64,000 bases of DNA from G963556115 sp963667375 (GCA_963667375.1 OY763323.1:620001-684000), one strand, 5' to 3'. Shown: positions 9,987-18,642, numbered from the stretch's first letter. Notes: generated by a model from the sequence alone, not told the origin. Numbers and translations are program-made.

Positions 9987-10484
9987 ATGGCAAAACATGC
10001 ATTCAATCAGCTCTGGATAGACGGCTTCAACCTTTTCTATAAATGGAACCGAACCAGAGAGCTATTTAAAAGCGGCTGCGATATCAATAATGCCCAGCAG
10101 GAAAGTATCAGAGAACTGGCGATACATCTTGGCAACTGGCGAAACCGGAGCATATTATTCATGGATGGCGGTCCTGAAGCCAGCGCCATGACGCTGCATG
10201 GACTGCGCATACGTTACCCCGGAGGAGGAAAAAAAGCAGACGGACTTCTGGAAGAATTCGCCAGAGGCAGAACCGGTAATCTGCGTATACTGGCCGTCAC
10301 CTCCGACCGCGCCCTTGCGGCCACACTCCGCCGCAACCGTCTGCAGATAATGCCCTGCGAAAAGTTTATCCGGGAGTTTCTTACCGGCAGCAGCAGGAGT
10401 ACAAACTATTCACAAAAGCAAGATTATAAATTAAGTCCGGAAGAAGTTGAAGAATGGCTCAAGCTTTTTTCAGATGACGACTAA
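9987..10484 (+). CDS. NYN-domain (YacP/PIN-like) predicted ribonuclease
   Basis: The 165-residue protein has a PIN-like arrangement of acidic residues: WIDGFNLFY near the N-terminus, LFMDGGPEA, KKADGLLEEF and VTSDRALA. This is the pattern of NYN/YacP-type nucleases. The ATG has AGGATT just upstream and lies 8 bp after the RNase HII-like gene, so the two are almost certainly cotranscribed. The shared context suggests RNA processing or decay. It could instead be a catalytically weak NYN protein, as activity in this family is poorly known. A hairpin follows the stop. Confidence 0.7.
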   Translation: MAKHAFNQLWIDGFNLFYKWNRTRELFKSGCDINNAQQESIRELAIHLGNWRNRSILFMDGGPEASAMTLHGLRIRYPGGGKKADGLLEEFARGRTGNLRILAVTSDRALAATLRRNRLQIMPCEKFIREFLTGSSRSTNYSQKQDYKLSPEEVEEWLKLFSDDD

Positions 10485-10569
10485 CAAGCTTATAGTTACT
10501 GCTCACTAAATGTACTACAACGCCAGCACTTTTCACTGATACCTGATAATTATGATTCAAAAATAACAT

Positions 10570-10596
10570 AAAGCCGATGCTTCACGCACCGGCTTT
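10570..10596. terminator. Hairpin between convergent genes
   Basis: An 11-bp stem with one mismatch (10570-10580 with 10586-10596; AAAGCCG/CGGCTTT at its base) closes a 5-base TTCAC loop. It lies between the NYN gene and the convergent AMMECR1 gene and could serve both strands. The T-tracts are short. Confidence 0.6.
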
Positions 10597-10666
10597 ATAT
10601 ATAACCAAAACCATAATAGCAATTGCAGTTCAAAAGACCAACTGTAAATCCCTGTAACCGCTATTA

Positions 10667-11233
10667 TCAATCCCGTGAATATCGCCCCTCAATAATATCA
10701 GCCTGAAAAACTGCTAAGTCCACATCCTTTCCCTTCCAGGCGTCATAACTCAGCCCTGCCTTCTGCTGACAGCAATTACCCCAGAACTCAGCGACACTCC
10801 ATCCTGTCTCACTTGCCACCTGCGGCAAAAAACAACCGCTGCCGAAACGGCTGCGGACATAAATTCCATCTATGCCCAGACGGATATTTTCAGGATCCGT
10901 ACATGGCTGTAATGGGGTAAGAACCGAGATATCAATATCAACCCTTGGCAGCTCTGCCAGCTGTATTCTCCTGCCGACAAACCGCGGATCCTCCAGCAGT
11001 GAAGCCCTGGCGTACTCTGCAAGAGTAAGATATAATGGCTGCTGTGAAACAAAACAGCCGATACAGCCACGAAGCTGCGAAGCTGTCTTCAGGGTTACAA
11101 AACACCCGCATCGGCTTTCAAGCCCCGCGACCTCAGGCAGAGCAGGCATATAAGTATCAGAATTAACCCCGGCATAAAGGGCATCACAGACTATTTTCAG
11201 CATTGCATGAGATTGCTCGGTTGAATAAGGCAT
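10667..11233 (-). CDS. amrA: AMMECR1-domain protein (AmmeMemoRadiSam system protein A)
   Basis: The 188-residue protein is a complete AMMECR1 domain. It has the hallmark LRGCIGCF, the segment TLAEYARASLLEDPRF, and the C-terminal GSGCFLPQVASETGW region typical of the family. GGGAGGAC lies four bases before the ATG. AMMECR1 proteins are one part of the AmmeMemoRadiSam trio (AMMECR1, Memo, radical SAM), whose reaction is not settled. A Memo-type protein is encoded at 43.6-44.9 kb; the radical SAM member is not in the window. Here it sits 62 bp downstream of purN on the same strand. Confidence 0.9.
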   Translation of the reverse strand: MPYSTEQSHAMLKIVCDALYAGVNSDTYMPALPEVAGLESRCGCFVTLKTASQLRGCIGCFVSQQPLYLTLAEYARASLLEDPRFVGRRIQLAELPRVDIDISVLTPLQPCTDPENIRLGIDGIYVRSRFGSGCFLPQVASETGWSVAEFWGNCCQQKAGLSYDAWKGKDVDLAVFQADIIEGRYSRD

Positions 11234-11295
11234 AAAAGTCCTCCCAAACCAGATTTACCGCATTACCTAAGCACCACATACCAGGATAAGAACAC

Positions 11296-11949
11296 TTAAC
11301 AGGATACCTCAACAATATCACCGGCAATCCGAAGTCTGCCTTCGGCAAAAAGCTTTATGGCTTCAGGATAGGCTATACGCTCTTCCTGCATCACCTTTTC
11401 AGCGATATCATCAGGAGTATCGGTATCACTCACCGGGCAGCAGCGCTGAATAATTATCGGTCCGGAATCATACTGATTATTCACGAAATGCACGGTACAG
11501 CCGGAGAGCTTTACCCCGGATTGTTTTACCGCCTCATGTACATGATGCCCAAACATCCCCTTCCCGCAGAATGAAGGTATCAGAGCCGGATGTACATTCA
11601 TAACCCTGCCGGCATAGCGCGGTGGAACATGATAAAAACACATAAAGCCACAGAGGCAGATCAGATCAATATCATGTGAAAAAAGAACATCATTGATTGC
11701 ATCAGACATCCCGGCCCAGTCAGGAACTCCGGCATTGAAGAATGCCCGTGACTCGACAACTGCTGTTTTAACCCCTCTCTTCTCCGCCCTTACCAGACCA
11801 TAAGCACTGGTTTTGGAAGCGATAACAATCTCAACCTCTGCCGGAAGAAACCCGGAGTCAATCTTCGAAAAAATATTCTCAAGAGTACTCCCGCTACCGG
11901 AGAGCAGCACTGCAAGTTTAACTGGTTTATCCAAGATACCCGCCTTCAT
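11296..11949 (-). CDS. purN: Phosphoribosylglycinamide formyltransferase
   Basis: PurN transfers a formyl group from 10-formyl-tetrahydrofolate to GAR in purine synthesis. The 217-residue protein has the N-terminal loop VLLSGSGSTLENIF (SGxGS), the catalytic VHPALIPSF segment with His, and VHFVNNQYDSGPIIIQ with the catalytic Asp. The family usually has SGxGSNL; Thr replaces Asn here, and the loop before the active site (CGKGMFGHHVHEAV) is slightly variant but keeps G-H-VH. Folate one-carbon genes metF and gcvPB occur elsewhere in the window. It lies between a HEAT-repeat gene and AMMECR1. Confidence 0.9.
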   Translation of the reverse strand: MKAGILDKPVKLAVLLSGSGSTLENIFSKIDSGFLPAEVEIVIASKTSAYGLVRAEKRGVKTAVVESRAFFNAGVPDWAGMSDAINDVLFSHDIDLICLCGFMCFYHVPPRYAGRVMNVHPALIPSFCGKGMFGHHVHEAVKQSGVKLSGCTVHFVNNQYDSGPIIIQRCCPVSDTDTPDDIAEKVMQEERIAYPEAIKLFAEGRLRIAGDIVEVSC

Positions 11950-12008
11950 ATTTCAGTATTTATAGAAAAAACATTATGCACTAAAATATAGCTATCAGAA
12001 ATATTTTA

Positions 12009-13643
12009 TCAATGCCCTTCTACTTTTAACTTCTCCTTGGCCAGCTGTACGATTTCCTTCTCTTTTTTCTTACCGGCTATATATTTGAGCAGTTCGATGC
12101 CGAAGCGCCGTTCCTCGTTCTGCTGCTCTGCAAAATGAAAACCTATATAATACAGATCCTGCATATCAAGGGTTTCATCACCTGTAAGCTCTTTTTTAAG
12201 TTCCTTTGCGCCTTTTTCCTTCAATAACTGCAAGAGATGATCCAGACAGTAATCAGACTGCCGGAAGGAACGCGCAACATCCTTCTTACTGGTTTTAACC
12301 TTGGCGGTAGCGAGCGTATATCGGATTTCAGAGGTAAGAAGATCGGTATGATCCAGAATCTTCAGAATGTCTCTTACCCGGCACCAGTCCTTCTGTTCAC
12401 GGGCTTTTCCAGCCGCAATGACCAGTTCCTCCTGCAGCACATCACCCCGCAGGTGAATCAGTGCCATCTTGTAGAGCTGATAATGCTCGTCAGCAGCAAA
12501 ATAAAGCTCCAGCATACGCGCTATCATTTCACGGGCTTTATCGGATTTTATACGGTTATCATGACTTTCAAGAATACTTACCATCTCAAAAGCCTCAGCC
12601 TTGTTCTTGACGTTATCAATATGTCTGAGAATTACCACCACCGCCGACGGCATTTCCCTGAGTGCTTCACTGGCGGCGGCTCTAAGCTTCATATTTCGCG
12701 AGCTAAGCAGCTCCAGCAGCGCTTCAGCGTTGGTAATTGAATCAAGACTCCCCAAGGCATTAACGGCATAGATCTTCACCCCGATATGCTTATTATCCAA
12801 AAGCGAACGTATCTTATTGTTATCCGTACGTTTCGGTTTTACCTTGGAAAGCACCATTACCGCATGCCGTACAAGTTCATCATAATTATCTTCTGAAAGT
12901 ATTGGCAGCACCGCTTCAAAGACATCCTGATGTCTAGTGCCGACATATTCAAATCTGGCAAGGCTCATCAGGGTATGACGCCTGATCTGTACCGGATATT
13001 TTTTATCAAGATATGGCAGAAGTTTGGGCTTAACCTGTACCTGACCGATGATACCCAATGCAATAATAATAGCCGACAGACCTGCCTGATTACTTACAGT
13101 CCGGGAATCAAGGAGAGAATCAACCAGTTTATCTCTGAGCTTTCCCATATCCTTGGTATTATAATCATCAATTACCGTACGCAGAGTATGTACTGCATTG
13201 CGTATACATTCATTATCACCACAGAAAAAACTCTCTACTAGGAAGGAAAAGGCTTTTTGAGTCTTTATACGGGGGATGGCGGTGACAATATTACGCTGAA
13301 CGGCCTGCGGCATTTTACTGAAATTACTGTCAATGAACTTTACCGCGGGATTACCTATACTGACGATCACATTGAGAGTCATCTCTTTGGTCGCTTCATC
13401 TTTTTCAAGATTCTCGACCAGATATTTCAGAGTCTTCTCCTGAGGATTATCGGTAAAAGCAGCTAAAACTGCTCTTCTCACATGTGGATTACCTGAACCT
13501 ATCAGCAACTCACCCAACTGATTGATTATTGCCGCGTCATCCGTCTTAATCGCACCAAGCACTCTTATAGCAGCCATTTGCAACTCAACATCTCTCTGCG
13601 AAAGCAGCCCGCAGACTGCACTTAGAGTTGAATCTGTTCCCAT
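12009..13643 (-). CDS. HEAT-repeat protein of unknown function
   Basis: The protein has about 544 residues and is built of repeated helical pairs of ~35-40 residues, for example IRVLGAIKTDDAAIINQLGE, RRAVLAAFTDNP, VRHAVMVLSKVKP and IYAVNALGSLDSITNAEALL. These are HEAT/armadillo-type repeats, usually protein-protein scaffolds. The last ~150 residues are charged and helical (KEKGAKELKKEL, KKKEKEIVQLAKEKL). Signal peptide and membrane segment are absent. The frame opens at 13661, but AGAGGA lies seven bases before the second ATG at 13643, which I prefer. It heads a minus-strand run with purN and AMMECR1 (gaps near 60 bp). Confidence 0.8.
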   Translation of the reverse strand: MGTDSTLSAVCGLLSQRDVELQMAAIRVLGAIKTDDAAIINQLGELLIGSGNPHVRRAVLAAFTDNPQEKTLKYLVENLEKDEATKEMTLNVIVSIGNPAVKFIDSNFSKMPQAVQRNIVTAIPRIKTQKAFSFLVESFFCGDNECIRNAVHTLRTVIDDYNTKDMGKLRDKLVDSLLDSRTVSNQAGLSAIIIALGIIGQVQVKPKLLPYLDKKYPVQIRRHTLMSLARFEYVGTRHQDVFEAVLPILSEDNYDELVRHAVMVLSKVKPKRTDNNKIRSLLDNKHIGVKIYAVNALGSLDSITNAEALLELLSSRNMKLRAAASEALREMPSAVVVILRHIDNVKNKAEAFEMVSILESHDNRIKSDKAREMIARMLELYFAADEHYQLYKMALIHLRGDVLQEELVIAAGKAREQKDWCRVRDILKILDHTDLLTSEIRYTLATAKVKTSKKDVARSFRQSDYCLDHLLQLLKEKGAKELKKELTGDETLDMQDLYYIGFHFAEQQNEERRFGIELLKYIAGKKKEKEIVQLAKEKLKVEGH

Positions 13644-14263
13644 TGCCTGTCCTCTTTTCATCTACTCAAAAGCATAGCCTTTCAGATAAATAATACTATT
13701 ACACATTATTATACAAATTTTTTATACGGCGTATAATTAGAATACAGTTAAAAGCGTCAAGTACAGAAGATATATCACCCCACTGAATAATGAGAAGATT
13801 TAAAATAAGAGCGGTAAAATAAGTTCCGGCTGGCATATCAGGCCAACCCTTGAAGAGGCCCGCAACTGCAGCAATCACATCTTCAAAAAAAACATAAATC
13901 ATAGAAGCAGATTATATGCAGACTATATTTAAATTATTGTTATCACCGAATAATATCAGCCGCCGACCAGCTCAAAGATGAAATACGATGACATGCAACG
14001 ACCAAAAACGAAACAATATTCTTTTAAGCAATACATAATATTGTGTCTATGATAATATCTGCATAAATTTCGTCAATAAAATTTTTCACCCCCGCGGACA
14101 TACATATTTCATAAAACCATGTTAACCTATTTACTTAAAAGATGTTGTATATATAATGTTTTTAAATATAAAAAAATAATATTATTCTGAAATTAGTAAC
14201 AAATGTAGCTGAAGGTCTAATAATTCCAGGCTATCTCAATACCGGATAATTCAGGGTTTATCT
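13644..14263. other. AT-rich intergenic region, divergent promoters
   Basis: This 620-bp gap separates the HEAT gene from the lipoprotein gene. It is strongly AT-rich with several A/T runs. A 67-codon minus-strand ORF (13699-13902) has no ribosome-binding site and no recognisable family, so I do not call it. No tRNA, riboswitch or hairpin terminator was seen. Confidence 0.5.
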
Positions 14264-14911
14264 ATGAAAAAACATGCATCATTTTTAAGGTTTATTCTGC
14301 TTGCAGCTATTCTGCTCTGCGGCTGCGGCAGCGACTCTCAGGATGATATAGAACAGACCCAGAAAAAGCTCAAGCTCATATCACAGGCACTGAAATTATT
14401 CAAATCCGAAAGCTACTTCGGAAAACCACCCTCAAGCCTTGAAGATCTCTATCATTATGAGACAACATACTACAATGTCCCGCAGCAGAATAATCTCTAC
14501 TCCGAGCAGCAAACGAATACCGCCGATAAAAAATTTCTTGAAAAAGCCGATACCTACAGCCTGATAACTAATCCCCGGGTATTTCTCAAAAGCGGCCGGG
14601 ACAAGGAAGACGAAGACAAGCTGCTGGCTGGAGGCAAGTTTATAACGGATTTTGATTTCCTCTCTGATTATCAGCCATTTCTTGCTGACAATACTATTAT
14701 AGCCTGGGACAAAGCCGGAAATTTCAAAAGCGGTGGAAATATTCTCTTCGAAAATGGGCAGGTTATCTTCCTGAAAGCCAGCCCGGAAGAGTATCGGCGT
14801 TTCACCATTGGGCTAAAGACTCAGACTGACCGGGATTTTATCCGTGATATCTGCATCCGCAACCACACAGACTGCTCACTGGCAAATATCGCACAGCAGC
14901 AAACCAAATAA
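14264..14911 (+). CDS. Predicted lipoprotein with pseudopilin-like body
   Basis: The 215-residue protein starts with a lipoprotein-type signal (MKKHASFLRFILLAAILLCGC), with the modified Cys probably at 19. After it comes KLISQALKLFKSE followed by KPPSSLEDL, reminiscent of the helix-then-PxSLxxL pattern of type II secretion pseudopilins. The C-terminal half has DNTIIAWDKAGNFKSGGNIL and FENGQVIFL, like the D-G-H-V strand of PVC prepilin-type proteins. The pilin methylation motif is absent, so it is not a normal pilin. AGGG lies seven bases before the ATG. I do not know its function; it is likely anchored in the outer or inner membrane facing the periplasm. Confidence 0.75.
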   Translation: MKKHASFLRFILLAAILLCGCGSDSQDDIEQTQKKLKLISQALKLFKSESYFGKPPSSLEDLYHYETTYYNVPQQNNLYSEQQTNTADKKFLEKADTYSLITNPRVFLKSGRDKEDEDKLLAGGKFITDFDFLSDYQPFLADNTIIAWDKAGNFKSGGNILFENGQVIFLKASPEEYRRFTIGLKTQTDRDFIRDICIRNHTDCSLANIAQQQTK

Positions 14912-15136
14912 ACCCACTGCGAATTTTGAGATATTCGTCATAATTTTAAAAAAAATAAACATCTTTTTTAATAAAAATGCTGACATATTCGAAAAAAAAG
15001 CTACAATATCTTAATACTTATACTCGTATAATATAAGTAATAAATGTAGAATTCTATCCGGTTTACCCGTTTTATCGGTAATAAACCTGATAGCTTTGAT
15101 TGATCTAATAATATGTCATTTTTGAGAGGAATTATA

Positions 15137-16171
15137 ATGAAGAGCTATAAACACTTTATTATTGCCTGTGCCTGCATTTTTACCGCTCTGCCGGCATTAG
15201 CGATAGATTATAAAGTAGGGGATGAAGTTCCATTCGTCGAAGGACAGCCGGCGCCACAGGCGGCTCCCGGTTATGCATGGTGTCTTGAAAAGCGTAAAGC
15301 TGTGCTTCAGACAATCAAAGAACAGGTACTGGTACGTGAAGGTTCATGGTATTATGAATCTGTCCAGCCTGAATACCAGTCAAAGATGGAACAGATAATG
15401 GTTGAACCGGAGCAGAAGAAAGCTGTCCTCGTTTCGCCAGCCCAGTACAGAACCGTAACCGAAGAGAAGGTCATACACCCTGCCAGCGTTGAATTCAAGA
15501 CCGTACCTGCGCAATACCGCTGGGCGGAAGAAGAGGTTGAAGTCGTACCGGAACGCACCGAACAGGTATTCATTCCTGCGCAGTACGAAACCTACACCGA
15601 AAAAATTCTGGTAAAACCGGCAACCACAGTACGTGAAGAGGTCCCAGGATGTGATGAAGACGGCAGCAAGATCGACTGCTATGCATCCCGCACCATACCT
15701 GCGGAATATGATACTATCACCAAGAAACGGCTTGTCACCCCTGCCCGCACCGACACCAAGGTTGTGCCGGCAGAGAAAAAGATAATGCGTGTACGCAAAG
15801 TCGTAAGTCCCGCACGAGTTGAAAAAGTGAATATCCCTGCCCAGACCGAGCAGGTCTCACGCAAAGTAATGGAAACCCCTGCAAAGTACCGCTACGAAAC
15901 CATACCGGCAAAATACAAGAATGTTGAAAGAAAGGTTATGGTCAAACCTGAAGGCCGCAAACGTGTTGAGATTCCACCAAAGTACGAGACCGTCACCAGA
16001 ATGCGGGTAATCAAGCCTGAGAGACTTGTCTGGGTTCTAAACTACCGCAATTCCGCCAATGCTCAGAAACAGCCAAATGCCTGCCCTATTCCGGTATCCA
16101 GACGTCAGGGATCATCCGAGGTTGTTGAAGAGGTTATCGATGTTGATATGGGAACCAGTTCAAATCAGTAA
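15137..16171 (+). CDS. Secreted repeat protein with nine V/I-PA-x-Y repeats
   Basis: The 344-residue protein starts at the ATG at 15137, which has GAGAGGA six bases upstream; an earlier in-frame ATG at 15113 lacks one. A Sec signal peptide ends at LPALA. Residues 76-295 are nine imperfect copies of a ~17-residue strand-rich unit (consensus I-P-A-x-Y-x-T-V-x-x-x-V-x-V-x-P-A) joined by short linkers. One linker is longer and carries a cysteine pair, CDEDGSKIDC. The C-terminal ~50 residues are unrelated and end acidic. Alternating polar and aliphatic residues suggest a beta-solenoid or fibrous rod in the periplasm or cell surface. No known function recognised. A strong terminator follows, so it is monocistronic. 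Confidence 0.85.
   Translation: MKSYKHFIIACACIFTALPALAIDYKVGDEVPFVEGQPAPQAAPGYAWCLEKRKAVLQTIKEQVLVREGSWYYESVQPEYQSKMEQIMVEPEQKKAVLVSPAQYRTVTEEKVIHPASVEFKTVPAQYRWAEEEVEVVPERTEQVFIPAQYETYTEKILVKPATTVREEVPGCDEDGSKIDCYASRTIPAEYDTITKKRLVTPARTDTKVVPAEKKIMRVRKVVSPARVEKVNIPAQTEQVSRKVMETPAKYRYETIPAKYKNVERKVMVKPEGRKRVEIPPKYETVTRMRVIKPERLVWVLNYRNSANAQKQPNACPIPVSRRQGSSEVVEEVIDVDMGTSSNQ
15362..16021 (+). repeat. Region coding nine degenerate protein repeats
   Basis: The nine units include VSPAQYRTVTEEKVIHPA, IPAQYETYTEKILVKPA, IPAEYDTITKKRLVTPA and IPPKYETVTRMRVIKPE. The repeats are conserved at the protein level but diverged at the DNA level, so they are old rather than a recent slippage product. Confidence 0.85.
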
Positions 16172-16199
16172 TCTCTTGTAAAATAAATACGCTTTTACC

Positions 16200-16236
16200 A
16201 TGTGTAGGCCCGTCATATTCGAGCCTACACATTTAC
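16200..16236 (+). terminator. Intrinsic terminator after the repeat-protein gene
   Basis: A perfect 10-bp stem, ATGTGTAGGC/GCCTACACAT (16200-16209 with 16223-16232), is followed by a T-rich tract (TTACTTTTTG). Confidence 0.75.
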
Positions 16237-16270
16237 TTTTTGCACTTTTAATATACTGAGAATAAATACC

Positions 16271-16609
16271 ATGAAAAAATCCGCATATGAAATATTTACC
16301 ACCGAAAATTTAAACTGCGCCCAGAGTGTACTCAAAGGACATCAGGAAGAATTCCAGGTCAGCGACCAGATGATTGCCGATTTTAAAGCCTTTGGTGGCG
16401 GCAGAGCAGAAGAGAATATGTGCGGCGCCCTCTACGCTGCTACCAGACTGGTAGAAGACGAAGAAAGCCGCCAGCACCTGATTAGCGCCTTTGCTGAACA
16501 GACCGGCTCCACAAAATGCCGGGAAATACGTAAAGCCGGCAAAATCAGCTGTAAAGAGTGCGTCCGTATCGCCAGTGAACTGCTGAATGCAACTCTACAG
16601 GATGCTTAA
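16271..16609 (+). CDS. C_GCAxxG_C_C family redox-type protein
   Basis: The 112-residue protein has the family pattern of scattered cysteines: NCAQSVL near the N-terminus, FGGGRAEENMCGALYAA in the middle, then KCREIR and SCKECVRIASELL. The family (putative redox-active protein, Pfam C_GCAxxG_C_C) is frequent in anaerobes, where the cysteines may bind a metal cluster or form disulfides. The second motif reads CGALYA instead of GCAxxG, so one Cys is shifted relative to the name-giving motif. It stands alone between two terminators. Confidence 0.85.
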   Translation: MKKSAYEIFTTENLNCAQSVLKGHQEEFQVSDQMIADFKAFGGGRAEENMCGALYAATRLVEDEESRQHLISAFAEQTGSTKCREIRKAGKISCKECVRIASELLNATLQDA

Positions 16610-16643
16610 GCAGCACGAAAAAAAACCAACCCAGAGTTATTTG

Positions 16644-16674
16644 CCCCAGCCGCGTACATGCGTCTGGGGTTTTT
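16644..16674 (+). terminator. Strong intrinsic terminator
   Basis: The stem CCCCAG/CTGGGG extends through an inner CGC/GCG with one mismatch, around a GTACAT loop, and is followed by five T. It ends the 16271 gene. Confidence 0.9.
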
Positions 16675-16785
16675 AATGGTTTTAATATTAAATATTTATA
16701 AAAATTGAAATATTTCTCCTAAAGCAAGTAATTATTATATAACACAGTATTCTATTGTTTTTATATGCCAGGTGGAAGGCGAAGT

Positions 16786-17451
16786 ATGCATTTACTCGAT
16801 CTTATATTAGGTGTTATAATTATTGGCTGGACCATAGTCGGTGGAATCTCCGGTTTTACTTCACAGCTGATAACAATCCTCTCCGTAATCCTGGCCACTA
16901 TCGGATCATGGATTCTCTATCCTATTACCGCCTATAAACTTGAAGGCATTATCCAGAGTCCTGAGATATCAATAATCATTGCTCCGCTTCTGCTGTTCAT
17001 TATAATTGGGCTACTGAGTAAAATTCTGCTCAAACTGTTGTTTAAAGTGATAACTTCTGACAAAGGCTCGGAAGGAAGTTGGATATTAGGAGCGGGTTTC
17101 GGACTGCTCAAAGGGCTGATTGTCGGCGGAATAATTGTATATTTTCTTGGACAATACGGGAAACCAGAGCTAGTAGAAGATTCAATAAGTTACAAGCGCT
17201 ACTATCATGCGAGTGAATGGGTTGTTGAAACTGCTCAGGAGTATAATATAGGGGATAAAATAGTCCGGACTGCTGACTATATACGGGAAAATATTCTCCC
17301 ACCCGCTGATCAGCGCGGAGAATCTATTGAAACTGCGGCTACTTCTGTCTATAATGATAAAATAGCTGGTTATTTTGAAACTGATTTTTTCAATAGTGCC
17401 AGCGAATTTTTCTCTACAGCCAAAGAGACTAAAAATATCTCCAGCGACTGA
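16786..17451 (+). CDS. cvpA: CvpA family membrane protein
   Basis: The ~221-residue protein begins MHLLDLILGVIIIGW and has four hydrophobic segments in the first ~130 residues, including the family's first-helix pattern DxxLGxxxxxxxxxGxxxGF. The polar C-terminal ~90 residues are probably outside the membrane. CvpA proteins are required for colicin V production in E. coli and more widely for envelope integrity; the molecular role is unknown. The frame opens at 16765, but GGAAGG precedes the ATG at 16786, which also fits the family start. The stop overlaps a CTG that could start the next small ORF. Confidence 0.85.
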   Translation: MHLLDLILGVIIIGWTIVGGISGFTSQLITILSVILATIGSWILYPITAYKLEGIIQSPEISIIIAPLLLFIIIGLLSKILLKLLFKVITSDKGSEGSWILGAGFGLLKGLIVGGIIVYFLGQYGKPELVEDSISYKRYYHASEWVVETAQEYNIGDKIVRTADYIRENILPPADQRGESIETAATSVYNDKIAGYFETDFFNSASEFFSTAKETKNISSD

Positions 17452-17693
17452 TAAAACCGGCGTTTATAAATTCAGCCGGATTATTTCCGATAATTACTGC
17501 ACTATTGCAGGCGCTGTACCCGGATACTAAAAATCCGCTTCAAAACCAGGAACTAAAAGATATTTTATACCTGATTACTGACAGTCTGAGATTGTCATTT
17601 TTAGCAATTTTTACGCTATTAACTCCAGCCGCAGTATTGTTTGTTGTGAAAAAAGCTAAATCAATAACTATAGAAAGAGTTCAAAATCGATGA
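17448..17693 (+). CDS. Small single-span membrane ORF coupled to metF
   Basis: The frame is open from 17433 to 17693. The first usual start is TTG at 17505 (62 residues) with no ribosome-binding site. A CTG at 17448 overlaps the cvpA stop as CTGA and would give 81 residues. The product has a hydrophobic segment (LRLSFLAIFTLLTPAAVLFVV) and a basic tail. The stop overlaps the metF start as ATGA, the usual sign of translational coupling, which is the main reason to believe the ORF. I do not recognise a family; the end loosely recalls the last helix of MFS exporters, so a remnant is possible. Confidence 0.4.
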   Translation: MIKPAFINSAGLFPIITALLQALYPDTKNPLQNQELKDILYLITDSLRLSFLAIFTLLTPAAVLFVVKKAKSITIERVQNR

Positions 17694-18583
17694 TTTACAA
17701 TAAGATTAAAGAACGGCTATACCATGGAAGAAAGGTCTTCAGCTTTGAGTTTTTCCCACCACGTACCGATAAGGGTGAGGAGCAACTGGCAGTGACTCTC
17801 GATGATCTGTCAAAGATGCATCCGGATTTTGTCTCAGTTACCTACGGTGCCGGCGGCGGCACCAGAGAGAAAACCGAAAGAATCGTACTCAATATTGCCA
17901 ACAATTACGGTATCGAAGTAATGCCGCACCTGACCTGTGTCGGACACAGCCATGAGGATATAAAACTGATGCTCAAACGGTATCAGGATAACGGGATTAC
18001 CAACATACTTGCACTGCGTGGTGATCCCCCTAAGGAAGGTGCCACCTGGAAGCTTGTAGAGAACGGTCCGCAGCACACCCTTGATATTGTAAAGATCGCT
18101 CAGGATCTAGGCGGTTTCAATATCGGTGTTGCCGGATTTCCGGAGAAACACCCGGAAGCGGAGAGTCTCAACAGCGATATCGGTTATCTCAAGGAAAAAA
18201 TGGATGCCGGAGCCGGATTTATTATTACTCAGCTCTTCTTTGATAATGGTCTATACTTCAACTATGTGGCCAAAGCCCGCAAAAACGGAGTAACCATACC
18301 GATTATCCCCGGCATAATGCCAATAACCAAAATTGAACAGCTTGAACGCTTCAAAGATATATCCGGTTGTAAAATACCGGCAGAACTTGAGAATGCTCTA
18401 CAGCGCGAAGAAGACCCCAAATATGTTGAAGAGATTGGTCTGGCCTTCTGCGCCGCGCAATGTTCAGAACTTTTAAGCAGAGGTGCTCCAGGCATTCATC
18501 TTTATACCCTCAACCAGTCACGATCCTGCATAACCATACGGGCAGCACTGCAGGCACTGGGATACTGGAGTGATAACAGGTAA
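17690..18583 (+). CDS. metF: 5,10-methylenetetrahydrofolate reductase
   Basis: The 297-residue TIM-barrel flavoprotein has the family N-terminus FSFEFFPPRTDKGEEQL, then DFVSVTYGAGGGTREKT, PHLTCVGHS, ILALRGDPP and the FAD-binding ADAGAGF-like segment MDAGAGFIITQLFFD. The C-terminal GAPGIHLYTLNQS is also conserved. It reduces methylene-THF to methyl-THF for methionine synthesis or C1 assimilation. Its ATG overlaps the stop of the preceding small ORF by four bases, and a strong terminator follows 18 bp after the stop. No SAM riboswitch was seen upstream. Confidence 0.96.
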   Translation: MIYNKIKERLYHGRKVFSFEFFPPRTDKGEEQLAVTLDDLSKMHPDFVSVTYGAGGGTREKTERIVLNIANNYGIEVMPHLTCVGHSHEDIKLMLKRYQDNGITNILALRGDPPKEGATWKLVENGPQHTLDIVKIAQDLGGFNIGVAGFPEKHPEAESLNSDIGYLKEKMDAGAGFIITQLFFDNGLYFNYVAKARKNGVTIPIIPGIMPITKIEQLERFKDISGCKIPAELENALQREEDPKYVEEIGLAFCAAQCSELLSRGAPGIHLYTLNQSRSCITIRAALQALGYWSDNR

Positions 18584-18600
18584 AAATTTTTGTTCAGCGG

Positions 18601-18642
18601 ATTGCTTACTTTATAATTGCAAAAGTAAGCAATTTGCTTTTT
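18601..18642 (+). terminator. Intrinsic terminator after metF
   Basis: A perfect 12-bp stem (18601-18612 with 18622-18633) closes a 9-base loop and is followed by TTGCTTTTT. Confidence 0.85.

Noticed and set aside
13699..13902. 67-codon minus-strand ORF upstream of the HEAT gene
   Set aside because: No ribosome-binding site, no recognisable family, very AT-rich spacer; likely chance.
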